A DNA stretch of 64,000 bases from positions 124,001-188,000 of the forward strand of contig WIXG01000066.1 in assembly GCA_009869945.1 (NCBI GenBank), read 5' to 3'. A model generated the notes under the pieces. The model searched no databases, had not been told where the DNA came from, and worked only from the letters and a program-made list of their open reading frames with translations. The stretch is from Mesaphorura yosii. Its lineage: Eukaryota; Arthropoda; Collembola; Poduromorpha; Tullbergiidae. Every line of letters starts with the position of its first letter. The first letter of the stretch is position 1. Positions 9,718 through 22,157 of the stretch are shown one piece after another. The position numbers and the translations under genes were made by a program.

Positions 9718-12700
9718 ATGGCGGAAAATCATATTCATCAAATCATCTTGTCAATTGAGAAATCAGCCTCCGACCAGCGGGAATATCGTGGCCTTGTGCT
9801 TAAGAATCAGCTTAAGATATTATTGATATCCGATCCAAAAACGTACAAGTCAGCAGCATCGTTTTCGGTCGCTGTTGGTAAGATCGCAAAAACCATGCTA
9901 CGGCCTTCAATTCCATAACACACTTACCACACTTTGGGTTATTTAGGGAGCATGTGTGATCCGGATGAGTATCCTGGACTGGCGCATTTCTGTGAACACA
10001 TGCTTTTTATGGGCAGTGGAAAATATCCAGATGAGAATGATTATGAGAAGTTTATTGCGGAAAACGGCGGATCAACAAATGCGTTCACTTTTGAAGATTA
10101 TACTACCTACTATCATGATATCGCCCCAGACGCACTTGTGCCATCGTTGGATCGGTAATTTACTTTCCTGTCTTTTCGCAATTTGTGGCATTCAAGGTGT
10201 GAGTTTCAGATTCCATTCTTATTATGGCAGTTTAGCACAGTTCTTGATTGCTCCCTTATTCACTGAAAGTTCAACCGAGAGAGAAGTGCAAGCTGTGGAC
10301 TCTGAACACGATCAAAATATTCCTGACGACGATTGGAGACACATTGAAGTTGTGAAGAAGACGTCGGACCCGAGCCATCCTTACTATAAGTTTGGGACAG
10401 GTAACTCATGAACAGCTTGCTCTTGTTCATTCCTTATTGTAACTGTACTGATCTGTAATCTCACTTCAATTCCAGGAAATCTTGACACACTTTGGACTCG
10501 ACCGATTTCGAAGAAACAGAACATCCGGTCGGAATTGTTGGAGTTTCATCACAAATACTATTCTGCGAATCTGATCACCGTTGCAATTCTCGGATCTGAG
10601 TCAATTGAAGATCTCACTAACATCGCCGTTGATTTATTTCACCGTGTTGCAAACAATAACGTAGAAATGCCACGATGGCCGCAACCTGCATTCAGCCAAG
10701 CTCAATTGCAAACCTGTGTTAATGTCGTTCCGATTAAGGATTTGAGGAGATTAACGTTACTGTTTCCTATTCCTGACATGACGCCATTCTATCGATCAGG
10801 AGTAAGTTCAAAGCCTTAGTTTACTTGGCTGGATTCATAATTTCATGATACAGATGTATGTAATTGACAGACAGAAGAATACATCACGCATTTGGTTGGA
10901 CATGAGGGCCCTGGAAGCCTTCTCTCGCATCTGAAATTGAGAAACTTGGCAAACGGTCTTCTAGCAGATGCTGAAACAACTGCCAGAGGGTTTGGAATGT
11001 TCTCCATAGACATCGAGCTTACGGTAGACGGCTTGAAGCAAAAGGACGAAGTTGTAACGCTCGTTTTCCAAGTGAGTATTGATGATTAGCTCTCAATCAC
11101 ACTCGAAATTTACAGTTCACGTTTTACAAGAATTGCTTCATTTCAGTATTTGAAAATGATACAAGAAGCTGGACCTTTGGAATGGATTTGGGAAGAAATC
11201 AAGAATGTGAACGCAATGTTGTTTAGATTTCGAGACAAGGAGGATCCGATAAACTATGTTTCTGACTTAACTGGGAACATGATTGTAATGAAATCTTGAA
11301 TTTATAATGTACGGTCAAAGTGCTACTATTCATTGGTTGCGTTGTGCTTGATTGCAGAATTATCCATTGGAGCACGTCCTGAGTACGAATCACATTCTAA
11401 CAACATATGAGCCAGAAAGAATTCGAGACCTCATCAACTATCTCACTGTCTCCAATTCACGGTAGTCTCTTTTGACAATTTCGTGTTACTTCGCTTGAAA
11501 TGCAATACAGATTCATCGTATATCAATTTCAGGTTGATTTTAACGACGAAGAAGAATAAGCCAAAGGCGAATTTGAAAGAAGAGTATTACGGGATCGAAT
11601 ATTCTGTGGAGAAAATTCAAAATGAACTCCTCCAGGTTGTCACCACACTTTCTGGCTTGTATCCAAAAATAGTGTTAATCCGGCACATTTTGTTTTTAGA
11701 AATGGACCAATTGTGGCTTACATGATTCCTTAAAGTTGCCGATGCCAAATGAATTTATTCCGACAGTGTTTGACTTCAAGAAGCGTCATGATACGGTAAG
11801 AATCGTTTGTAAATTATCCTACTGTTTAAATGGGTGGTCTGACCTGAATATTAGCGCATATTAGCGAATTACATTACTTCGATAATTTATAGGGCATCAT
11901 CCCACAAAACATTTTGACAACACCTTTGTCGTATGTTTGGTTCCTGCAAGATAACGAGTTCATGCTTCCAAAGGCATCGGTTTACATAGACTTTTACACG
12001 TAAGTGCACAAAGTTGGTAATAAAACTGGTAGCATACAGATAGTAACCTCTAATACTTTGAATTTAGTACACTGCCCTTGGTTGAGCCTCTGCAAGCCAC
12101 ACTGAACAGGATGCTGATTGCCACCTTGGAGGATTCCCTCAGCGAGTACGCCTATCAAGCGGAAATTGCCGGCCTGCAGTATTCCATAACTGAGACAATG
12201 TATGGACTGCAGATTTGGTGTGGGGGCTACGACCACAAACTGCATATCCTTCTGAATCGCGTCTTGAACAAACTGATCAACTACACTTTAGACTCCAAGC
12301 GTTTTGTTGTCCTGAAAGACGCGTTAGGCAAAGAATTGAAAAATTGGCAAAAGGAACAGCCGAAGGATCATGCTTCCTGGTACTTGACGTACCTTTTGAG
12401 ACAGAAACGCTGGACCAACGACGAGCTTATTGCTTCAATGCCAGGTCTATTTAACGTGACATAAGTTCCAATGTTATAGTGAGCTCATAGTTGTATTCTC
12501 ATATTTCAATTTCTATTCTTTCAGATGTTACACCAGAAAACGTTGAAAATTATGCGAAACGATTTTTGTCACAATTGCGATTGGAATGGTTGATTTACGG
12601 AAACGTCGATCGTGAAGTAATTTCATACTTTCAGCATTAGTCTAGAAATTCACAGTGCAATTAGTATAATTTAATACTTTATGTTAAAGGGAGCACAGGA

Positions 12701-13742
12701 GTTGGTCGCTAACTGCGAAGATATGCTTCATAATGTGGGGACCACTCCTTTACCTCTTGAGGAATACAATCTAATGCGTGAGCTTAAACTAAGTCCGGGC
12801 GAAGATTTCGTATACAAGAAAGAGCATCTTTCCCACTCTGATTCGTGTGTCGCGGTCATACACCAATGCGGCGCATACACCACAAGGATGAGGGTTTTAC
12901 TGGAGCTGCTTCACCAAATTATCTGCGAGCCATGCTTTGATGTATTGAGGACGAAAGAGCAACTGGGGTACACTGTTTGGAGTGACGTTCGCAAGTCCAA
13001 TGGAACACAGGCGCTTCAGATACTTATCCAGAGCAAATATCACCCTGAATACTTGGAATGCCGCATTGACAGCTTCCTGGAAGCATTTTATGTAAGGCGT
13101 AAGCATAGCTTTTATTTCGTGAGTTTCAGGCTTCAAACGGTTTATTTTTGACTTGTCACACTGTAGGAAGTATTGGTCGCAATGTCAGACGCAGAGTTTT
13201 TAAGGAATCGCATGGCGCTGAAAGTCCATAAAATGGAAAAACCCAAGAAAATATGGGACAGAGCTCGTCTGGTGTGGGAGGAAATTGTGCATAGGCTCTA
13301 CCAATTTGATCGGCAGAACGTGGAACTCGAGGAGCTGGAAACAATTCAAAAACAAGATGTCGTCAACTACTTCTCTGTGAGTAATTGCTATAAAATTTTC
13401 AAATTGTATGAGGTGCAACGGGATTTGATGTTTTTCATTGAACTGATTCAGAACTTGATTGGAAATGGTACACCTTCCAACTCACGCAAACGGCTCGCCG
13501 TTCACATTTTGTCCATGACGAAGAAAGGAGCCGGGAGCAAGGACAATGTGATCAAAGATGAAGCTAGAAACAAATACCCGGTGAGATAATTTGCAAGATC
13601 TATCGGAAGATTGCCAAATTGTTCCGTTGTATAATGGCCTGATTTTTCTCAGAGATCCACAATCAAAATTGTTGATGTCTCAGAATGGAAAAATTGCCAC
13701 GAGTTTTACGAGCAACCGAGTCCTTTGAAAACTGTTGCGTAA
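9718..13742 (+). CDS. IDE: Insulin-degrading enzyme-like M16 metalloprotease, copy 1
   Basis: Zinc protease that degrades insulin-sized peptides inside a closed four-domain chamber. Sixteen exons: 9718-9877, 9947-10154, 10231-10400, 10476-10801, 10871-11071, 11147-11284, 11358-11461, 11533-11635, 11700-11795, 11893-11999, 12068-12444, 12525-12616, 12690-13091, 13167-13376, 13452-13580, 13653-13742; 970 residues, normal for IDE. The inverted zinc motif HFCEH is at about residues 67-71, and the third zinc ligand lies in TEREVQAVDSEHD. Other family blocks are [38 protein letters not shown], and [12 protein letters not shown]. No N-terminal organelle signal and no C-terminal SKL-type tripeptide are visible, so cytosol is the likely location. 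AATAAA lies at 13869-13874. A second, minus-strand copy is at 35974-40134. Confidence 0.93.
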
Positions 13743-14491
13743 AACCTAACGTCGAATCAAAAGTCATTCTTTCATCCTAAAAAATCCTGAATTGTTATTA
13801 AATTAGAACATATCAAATCCAGCTCAGTATATTGGCGTATTGTCTTTCACTTAATGACAGAGTGTTCTAATAAATTACTGCCGATCACACAAAAACCATC
13901 AATAAAAATGTTAATTCATGGCTGGTGACATCAGCAACCTTCGTGCTTCGTGGACGCGTGGTACAACCTTCTAAACTTGGTGCAATACTTGTAAGGAAAC
14001 GCTTTTCGGTAATATCAAAAGGCATTTAAGGCAGCATAAATCGGCCGACTCATCACTCCTCTTCTACTTCCTCTGTTTCATGTTAGAATTACATCACAAT
14101 ATTAACAGATTCTTCCGCGATGTCTCAAGATCGGGACAACTACGAGCAATTCTATTCCCGTTAATGCAAACGAAGAATTTGGCGTGGTAACATTCTCGTG
14201 CAACGTTGAAATCTACAACTCCTGAAAAATGAATGATGCATGCGCTGTGGCTTTCATTGATCCATTCTTTTCTCATGCTTTCACCAGTCGTTGTGACTGG
14301 CACTTTCACCGCAAAGCAGCAGAGGAGCAGTTTGACATTTCCTTTAATGTGATTAATTTAAAAGTTCAAGTGCCACACCACACGCCATGTTTGTTAAGTA
14401 AAGATAACCGTGAATCTAAATCAAAGTGACATGCTGCAATTCACGCCTAAATACAATAACAGCCAAAAATTTGCCACATCTTGCATACACA
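13743..14491. other. Intergenic region
   Basis: 3' UTR of IDE copy 1 with AATAAA near 13870 and a further one near 13900, then the promoter of the next small gene. Nothing else recognised. Confidence 0.5.
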
Positions 14492-15073
14492 ATGAAACTG
14501 TGCCACCATTACCACTGTAATATCTATCAGCTCGTGCTAGTTCTCAGTGTATTAATTAAGTTGCTAAAGTTGATACAATGTGCACAGCAGCCGCAGGTCG
14601 CCGGTGACGGTGGCCGAGCGCAAGAGCCAAATACTGCCATCGAACCTGAACCCGACGTGATTTTCGAATATCCTGAGTTTGATTACATCGAAACGCCTAA
14701 AAATGTAAGTGGCTTTCTCTTTCCTGGATTGGATTCACGATTTTCATCTAGTAATCTTGTTATTTGTCCTGCAGGAAATTGCATGGAAGGAATGGGTCGC
14801 CGCTTGCGAGCAGACGCCGGTTTGCCTTGGCCGAATCGATCTGGACAAGGTGAAGTGTCTGAGGAAATGCCTCTCTCGGTCGTGCTATCAGGAAATCTAC
14901 GGATTTGATGAGGTGAGTCTGATGAGTAAGTCTTGTCCACTGATAGGCAGATGGGATCTGTCATTATTCTCGTTTACGTTTTGCAGTTGGAGGAAGGTGA
15001 AATTGACGTGCGGGCAATGTCGTTCAAGGGTTGTTTCATGCAAAGAATTCAGAAGAAGAGGCACTGGGATTGA
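14492..15073 (+). CDS. Small secreted cysteine-rich protein, family not recognised
   Basis: Three exons, 14492-14704, 14775-14912 and 14987-15073, give 145 residues. The start was chosen because it yields a clear hydrophobic signal segment (LVLVLSVLIKLLKLIQC). Next comes an acidic, Pro-rich spacer (EPNTAIEPEPDVIFEYPEFD). The C-terminal part looks conserved-domain-like, with paired cysteines (AACEQTPVCLG, then CLRKCLSRSCYQEIYGFDE) and a short tail LEEGEIDVRAMSFKGCF. The even cysteines after the signal peptide suggest disulfides in a secreted or lumenal protein. AATAAA is near 15343. Splice junctions are clean and phase-consistent, so the gene is probably real; its function is unknown. Confidence 0.65.
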
Positions 15074-15865
15074 TCAATTTATGAGCTTAACAAAAGAGGA
15101 AATGGAAAACTTGTAATGAATGGCTAAGATTGCGATCACAATCAAACTATACTGCTGCTGCTATAATAGGCCTAAACAATAGATGATAATGTTCATGATT
15201 CACGACTTTGTGTTCCTTCTGGCATAATGACACTGCCCAACCGGGCTGTTGATACCGACAATGGTTGTTAATGCTTTGCAATTAAGTTGTTAAGTTGCTG
15301 CTCAACAAGCCCACATGACTTTTAATCATGCTTAGTAATCTTGTAATAAAGAAGTCCGGGTGAGGTCAGGAATTATTATTTCCCAATGGTCACATCAAAT
15401 TCAATCCCGCATTCTGTATGCACGAAAATGCGACCATGCGACTGGAAATGATCCAACTTCGTCCTGTATGTTCACAATGTTTTTGTTGAACCCAACTGCA
15501 ACCTTGGCATTTAGCTTTTCTTTAGCTATGCCATGTATTTTCTTCTTTCTCCTTCTCGGACTTGAACTGTATGAGTATGAGGATTGGATTACATTTTGGA
15601 CGGACGGGCGCCTAGTTGCTGCATGCGACTTGGACTTTGGAGATGAATACGTGAGTGAAAGTGATTATTGATTACGAAACAAACAAGCGCGGTGACGATG
15701 TTAGTTAAGATCGCGCTTCGCGTTCCAGAAAAAACAGTCTTAGTCGTAAATCGTATTATACTTAATTCTCCCCTCAACGAGGACAATAAAATAATGGGCC
15801 TTCTTCGTGAGACAAGTTTCATAGTGTAGTAAAGTCTCTGAATTTAAGAACAGAACAGATAAGAA
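15074..15865. other. Intergenic region before the pump-like gene
   Basis: 3' UTR of the secreted protein, with AATAAA near 15343, and the promoter of the gene at 15866. A + strand open frame from 15360 to 15671 contains a hydrophobic stretch followed by acidic residues, but no splice or homology support was found. Confidence 0.35.
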
Positions 15866-18805
15866 ATGGAAGAGAAGAGGCAAGGCGGAGACATTATCCT
15901 TACTTTGGACGAACTCCAGGTACTGAACCAGAGCAATCTATCCGCCCTCGAATTCAATGAGAAATGGATATCATTTGGTGGGCTCCAAGCCCTGTTTGCC
16001 AAATTGGATACCTCGCCAACTGAAGGTTAGCCATAATTCATAATTGTTGGCTCTTCGTTCGAGGTGGGCTCTTTGTTTATGAGGGGCTTGGCTTGTGTTT
16101 GGTGTGGCAGGTATTAAAGCGGAGGATGCCTCACGACGCAGGCAGTTGTTCGGAGTGAACACGTACCCATCGCCTGCACACGGAGGAAAGTCTTGGCTTA
16201 CATTTGGTCAACTGCTATGGGCAGCCTGCACTGATGGGAAGCTCCTCATAATTAGAGTGGCATTCTTCCTTGAAATAGTTCTTTGGTTATTCGGGACGGG
16301 CGTGCAAATAACTCGAGGCGAAACCATACAGGCCGAGGAGAATGAGGACGCCGACGCTGGAGGAAACAGGGTCTTAAACCTGATGGCGCTTACAATAATC
16401 TCGGTCTTGATGGTCCCTGTATGTCTGGTGCTTTTGGTCGCCTGGAAGAACTGGAAGCTGCAGGCTGCGTTCAGGAATGTTGGCGAGGAACTGCGTGGAG
16501 ATTATAAGGCCAATGTTCTGCGATCTGGAGAAGTCATACTTGTAGGGAAAGATGAAATGGTCGTGGGAGACATTATTCTGGTAAATATTATATACGAATA
16601 TTTGCGTTACAGTAGCCACACTATTCTAGGCCAACTGAATCGAACATGAACTTTTTTTCGTTTGTTTAGCTTAAATCCGGCGATCCAATTCAAGCGGACG
16701 GACTTTTGTTTGAGGCGCATGATTTCAGCATCGGCTGCAATGAGGAGCCAATGGACGTTTCACTTGGATCTCAGTCGAGCAGCATTTCTTTCCACTTTGT
16801 TGAAGCTGGTTAGCATCAGAAATAGCCTTGTAGGACCTAACCGAAATTGTAACTTGAGTACTATTCGTCTTTCATCACAGGCACATCGAGTAACTCGGGC
16901 TCAGCAAAATTTGTTGTAACTGCTGTCGGACCGAATACTCGCTTGGGGAAGGCGATTGCATCCACGCCAGTTGCACCGCTGCAGTCTGACAAGTTGATCG
17001 AAGAGGCAAGGTCGCTGTCACGAAAGGTTATTTTCACAGGTATAAGTGCGAAGGGCTACACTCTCTGCATTTAGTGTAATAATGAACGTTTTCTTTAACA
17101 GGGCTTATAATTGGCGGGCTCACCATTCTGATTATGATTGTACGGTTCAGTGTCTCAGTTTACTTTATTGATAAGCGGAGCTGGTACATTTCGCACGCAC
17201 AAAAACTTGCCATTTTTGTCTTATCTGGCGCGATGATCTTCGACATCGTCCTTCAAAAGTCATTTCCACTGGTGATTGTAGCTGCTCAGTTTCAAGGAGA
17301 ATCGGTAGGCGATTGGAAATGAATCTTCATGTAGGAACTGATTATTGCCATTGTCATTATGAATTATGTCCACGGTTTGTACTCCAGATGATGGCGAAGA
17401 GCAAATTGTTGGTGAAGAGTCTGGACAATGTACAAACTCTTGGCAATATTTCTGTCTTGGCAAGTTTTGTGGGAAAGTTACCAGAAGAAATAGTTCAAAA
17501 ATTCATCACAGCGGGAATTCGAGTTGTCACAATCACAACGTCTGAAAATGAAGGCACCGCCGACGATTACGCAAGGTACGACTCAAGATCTCAAATGCAG
17601 TTGGCAGCAATTCAAAAATTGGTCAATGACGGTGAAATTGTAGCAGCACTTGGTCAAGGGGACGTTGATCAGCTGGCATTGCAAAGGTCACACTTGGGCA
17701 TTCTGCTTTCGGCCACAGCGGTTTCTCAATGCACCATCCGATCGGCCCACGTAATCATCTCTGAGTTCGACAAGACGATGGTTAAGCAAATCGAATTGCT
17801 ATTGAAGTTCGTCAACATGGGCAGAAGCACATACCGGAATATTTGCAGATTTATTCAGCTCCTCATACCGGCCATGATCGTGATCGGCCTCACAAAGATG
17901 GGTACATCTGTCATCGTATCGGGTAATTTCCGAGCGGTCCACACTCTGTGGGTTTTCTTCCTCGTGTTTGTTCTTGGGCTTGTTTTTGTGTGCGAGCCAC
18001 CAAACAGCGACAGCTACTTCATGAGCTGTCGGCCCGAAACTGCAAAGTGGAGTCTGATGTCGAACATTATGCGTCGAAATATTGTGGGTCAGATTGTCTA
18101 CCAACTGATTGCCATGTTGGTCATATATCTTTTAGCTGGTATGTGTATCATGTATTCTTTCGCTTACTTGCCTGAATTTGCCTTAAATGCACTAGTCAAG
18201 TGTCGCATTCGCATACAGGACGATTGTTCTTCGGAAGTGAACCAACACGCGAGAATTTTGACATGTACATCGGCACCTTCATTTTCCATGCGATAACACT
18301 GATGACACTTTTCAACGCCTACAATTGTCGTCTAGTTCTTGGCGAAATCAACATTTATGCAAACCTGCGCATCCCATTTTGCGTAGTTTGGGGCATTGCT
18401 GTCCTTGTACAGGTATATGCCGACGAGTCCTCCTATTCCGTACCAGGATTAACCGACTCTTGAGTGCACGACTCGTTTTATGCAGATTTGTATATTGGTG
18501 CTCTACCCGTCTCAAGTAGCCCTTGCCACACGGCCATTGTACACTTCAGAAGTTGCGATATGCTTTGCCTTTGCCGTTGGAACACTTCTTTGGCAGCAAG
18601 TGGTCAACAAAATTCCGGTAGCAGGACTTCCGAGAAAAACTTCTGCCACAGAGGAAACGTTTACCGTAAGTTAAGCAATCTCTTCCCGGTGAAATGAATC
18701 AAGCATCTGATTGATCTGACGCATTTTAACCCAAGTCTTTTGAAAATGCAGATGAATCTTGTTTCAACTCCTGCCGGCGATAGAGACGAAGTCCAGAATG
18801 TTTAG
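15866..18805 (+). CDS. PMCA-derived P-type ATPase lacking its catalytic core (pseudo-pump)
   Basis: Nine exons: 15866-16025, 16111-16580, 16670-16808, 16881-17039, 17102-17304, 17388-18138, 18219-18412, 18486-18665, 18752-18805; 769 residues against ~1,100-1,200 for plasma-membrane Ca-ATPases. The N-terminal region, transmembrane pairs, A-domain (GTSSNSGSAKFVVTAVGPN) and C-terminal membrane part align with PMCA. The actuator TGES block is replaced by SIGCNEE. The TM4 PEGL motif reads KSFPLV. The segment that should carry the phosphorylated Asp (CSDKTGTLT) reads LASFVGKLP, followed at once by hinge-like EEIVQKFITAGIRVVTI, so most of the P domain and all of the N domain are gone. GDGTND is GQGDVD. 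TM6 WVNLIMDT is WVFFLVFVL. No pumping is plausible. Yet all exons are open, in phase and splice-competent, which suggests a maintained non-catalytic role. Family membership is an inference from alignment of these blocks. Confidence 0.82.
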
Positions 18806-19681
18806 AAATTACGCCACAGAGTTGGAATTGGGGAGTCGGATGATCTTCACTTGGAATCTCCTCTCGACATTTATTGCCTCTTTGCCCTAATTAAGTGCTT
18901 GACACTATACATATTTTGCAATTTAATGCTTTAATATTTGTGATATTCTAACCTGTAACCTTTGACCGAGCCGAATACTCATAAGTTTTGATTCTTGATG
19001 ACTCACCTAATATTAAGCTGCACGAGCTTTAAATACGAATTTTCATAATCTTTCCTTGCAAAGGCTATTAGAATCTTATTAGAATTCGATAATTTATGGA
19101 CAAGAAACAAACGAACAAATTAACATGACTCTATCATGTCCTTCATGCAATCTTGCCTTGTCAATTGCAATCTAAATGTGATACATACACGTTTACACGA
19201 TACACATATTAAGGCCTTTTTGAATTCAGAGTTTTATTTGCCAATTTAATGAAATTGCTGCTGAAGTGCCACTATCAAATCGAGTAGATTGTAGACATGA
19301 CTTGCTTGACATTAAAATGGATGCTGACAACTGAAGAGGCTAATATTTCTGACGCTTATTGATTCTTGACTTCTTCATCGAGAATCGAAACCCACTTTCA
19401 ACTTCCAGCTCTCTCTGAAACGAAATTGCACAGAACTATTTTCTGAGGAACAATGCAAGCACTTTATTGAAATAGTTCCTAGAGTTCTTCATGGTTATGA
19501 CATGGATCCATGTATGCCATGTTTGATCGACAGCAATAAGTGCCAGTTATAATAGCTTGAGAGTCGGGCTGGGGCCTACATTGCAATTCAAATTGCATTG
19601 CATATGCAATTCAGTTTTGGAGGATTGGAATTTAATAGTCTTCGAATTAATTCTTCCACGAGCATTCACAAGAGACAAAAG
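18806..19681. other. Intergenic region
   Basis: AT-rich spacer between the pump-like gene and the first ionotropic receptor. No gene or clear repeat seen. Confidence 0.5.
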
Positions 19682-22125
19682 ATGCATCTGACCAGTAATG
19701 TTTTCCTTATCTTGGCATACTTCGTATTAAGCATGCAAATGCGGTCAGGAGCTGCAGCAAAGTCTCTGGACGGAGGCGAATCAGATTCCGCCATATATTC
19801 TCAGGAGGAAGTCGATTACCTGCTTTGCGGGGTGAGCATGTCAGGTAATGTCAGCACCGTCGGTTCCGTCAGGTGTGTTAATCGTACATTGATGACAATA
19901 ATTCCGGATTTCAGATCCAGATTGGGCTAAGCTTGACAAAACCGTTGCCACAATATCATCCGTCCATGAATGCCTGGAATCCATCAGACCACTGATTTTG
20001 AACGAAAATGATCTAAAGCCTCTGTTGTTTTATATTCGCCCATTGGACGAAGCAGTGTTCTACGAATATCTGCAACAGGTACTTCGATATAATTGACAAT
20101 TAGCACACATGCTGAAGTCAAACAGATTTGTGTCTTCCTAGATTTCTGCACATTTAGACACTTATGGAAGGGGACGCGATACGAATGCTGATCCAGTCAT
20201 GCGAAAGCAAGAACCAATCTTCATTGTAGAGTCACCGCTTTCGAATGGGAACCAGCTTCAACTGACAGCGTCACTGGCTCCTTGCTTTCCATTGACAAGC
20301 CTCGTGTTTGTTACCAATCGCTCCACCGACGAATTTTGGGAGCTGTACTGTACTGATGATGACTTCAGGCTGCAACGAGTTAAGGCGCCGTTACCGGGCC
20401 TGCCACTGGGATTGGCTGACCTCCGGAATATTTTGTCGAGGCGCCAGAATCTGAATGGATGCAAGTTGAAAGTTCTTGCAAAGGTATTCGAGCTTCCTTC
20501 GATTAAATTATTCGAAGTGGGGCTTTTCATTTTCATCTCACATGATTCACAACAGATTGATCCAGAAAATGAAGGAGAAGTACAGTTAACAGTTGAGCAT
20601 GGAGTTAATACGTTTTCCGGAGGTTTGTCTGTCGAATTTCTTCGTAATCTGCAGTATGGACTTAATTTCACGTAAGAGGTTTCTTTTTTCATGATTTGTA
20701 AAGGGTAAAATACTTTAACTGCCGATTTCAAGGATCGTTCCGGTGAATGGCGAGGAGTGCATGAAGCAGGCTCCGGACGGGAGTCTGACGGGCATCGGGC
20801 GACAAATTGTGAATGGAGAAGCAGATTTATCATTGACATTGTCTACGTTTGAATCGTACCGACTCCGATGGCTGTCGTTTCTCCAACCAACATCTTCGCC
20901 GCAGTAAGCTGTCTTGGATTACATTTGCAGTTGCATTCGCATTAATTTAACAGGCTTACAAGTAAAATGGTTCCTACACCCCGCAGCTTGTACGCCTTTT
21001 TCTTGCAACCACCGCGAGGAATGTTCAGAAATATCTTCATCGAACCGATTTGTCCAGGGACATGGTTGTCTTTGGGATGTACGTGGATAGGAGTAATGTT
21101 GACAGCTTGGTTCATCCTAAAATTCAATCCGAATTCTGAAACCGGGATTTGCGCCGAAGAAGTCTTTGTCTGGGCCACTGGAGCTTTCTGCCAACAAGGT
21201 ACAAACTGCAAAAACCCAATATGCACCTCATCTCATCTTGTCCATTTGTATCTAATTTGTCTTGCTTCAGGCTGGCTTCGAACTCCTTCAACAGCGTCAA
21301 TGAGAATTTTGTTCATGGTTACTTTTCTCTCCAGTATGACCATCTTCATAGTGTACTCAGCGTCAATCGTCTCGCTCGGTCTTTACTCACAGGCGAAGCC
21401 GGTGGAGACATTTGAAGATCTGCAGGAGTTTGGCTACCTGCTAACTGGGCGATTTTCGAACCGGCACAACTTCACCCGCCGTCTTGTGAGTCCTTCCCTT
21501 TTTCTTTTCTTCCTTATTCAAATGAATCAATGCATCGACTGGCGTAATTTAGGGCCCTCCCGAAGAACGTGTTCACGCTTTCCATCACGGAATTGACCAT
21601 GATAACCATGAGGCTCTGCTGGAAGATGCCTTCCACAACGACGAAACGGATATAATTCATCATGTTCTCGCAGATGAACCACACAAACACTACGCCCACA
21701 CGGAAATGATGAGTCGGTTCTACTCGCAGCTGAAACACCTGAACTACACTGATGACCAGTACTGCGACCTGGACAGAATTGAGATCACCACCGAACTGTA
21801 CCACGTCGGCATGTTCATACGAAAACGATCGCCGCTGCAAGAATTCATCAACTACCGGTTGATGTTCTCGATTGAACGTGGAATTGAGAACCGACTAATG
21901 CTCATGTTCATGCAGCTGAATGTGCCCTATTGCGAAAGACACAGATTCATCGAAGGAGATCAGATACCGAGGCAAGAAACATTTTCAATGCTGGATGCAG
22001 GCATGGTCTTCAGGATTTTGATTGGCGGGATGCTCGCGAGCACGGTCATCATGTTTATGGAGTACTATTACGTGAATCATGTGAAAAATTTCACGGTTGA
22101 CAAAGTATTTGACGTCCAGCATTAA
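19682..22125 (+). CDS. Ionotropic receptor 1 of the cluster (divergent IR)
   Basis: Variant ionotropic glutamate receptor, a ligand-gated cation channel family used mainly for chemosensation in arthropods. Exons 19682-19844, 19915-20078, 20142-20483, 20556-20671, 20733-20903, 20954-21198, 21271-21485, 21553-22125; 662 residues. It has a signal peptide (HLTSNVFLILAYFVLSMQ), a short extracellular N-terminal region, and a split ligand-binding domain. The channel has TM1 (WLSLGCTWIGVMLTAWFIL), pore VWATGAFCQQG, TM3 ending IVYSASIVSLGL where glutamate receptors have SYTANLAAF, and a last TM (GGMLASTVIMFMEYYY). Intron 3, 20484-20555, is 72 bases, stop-free and in frame; I removed it because the two minus-strand IRs align better without it. 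Transcribed toward IR2 and IR3. The ligand cannot be inferred. Confidence 0.85.
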
Positions 22126-22157
22126 CAGTTAAGTAATTAATTAGTGCAATATGCAAG

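Noticed and set aside
15360..15671. 103-codon + frame with a hydrophobic stretch upstream of the pump-like gene
   Set aside because: No convincing start, splice sites or family match; it is in the expected promoter region.
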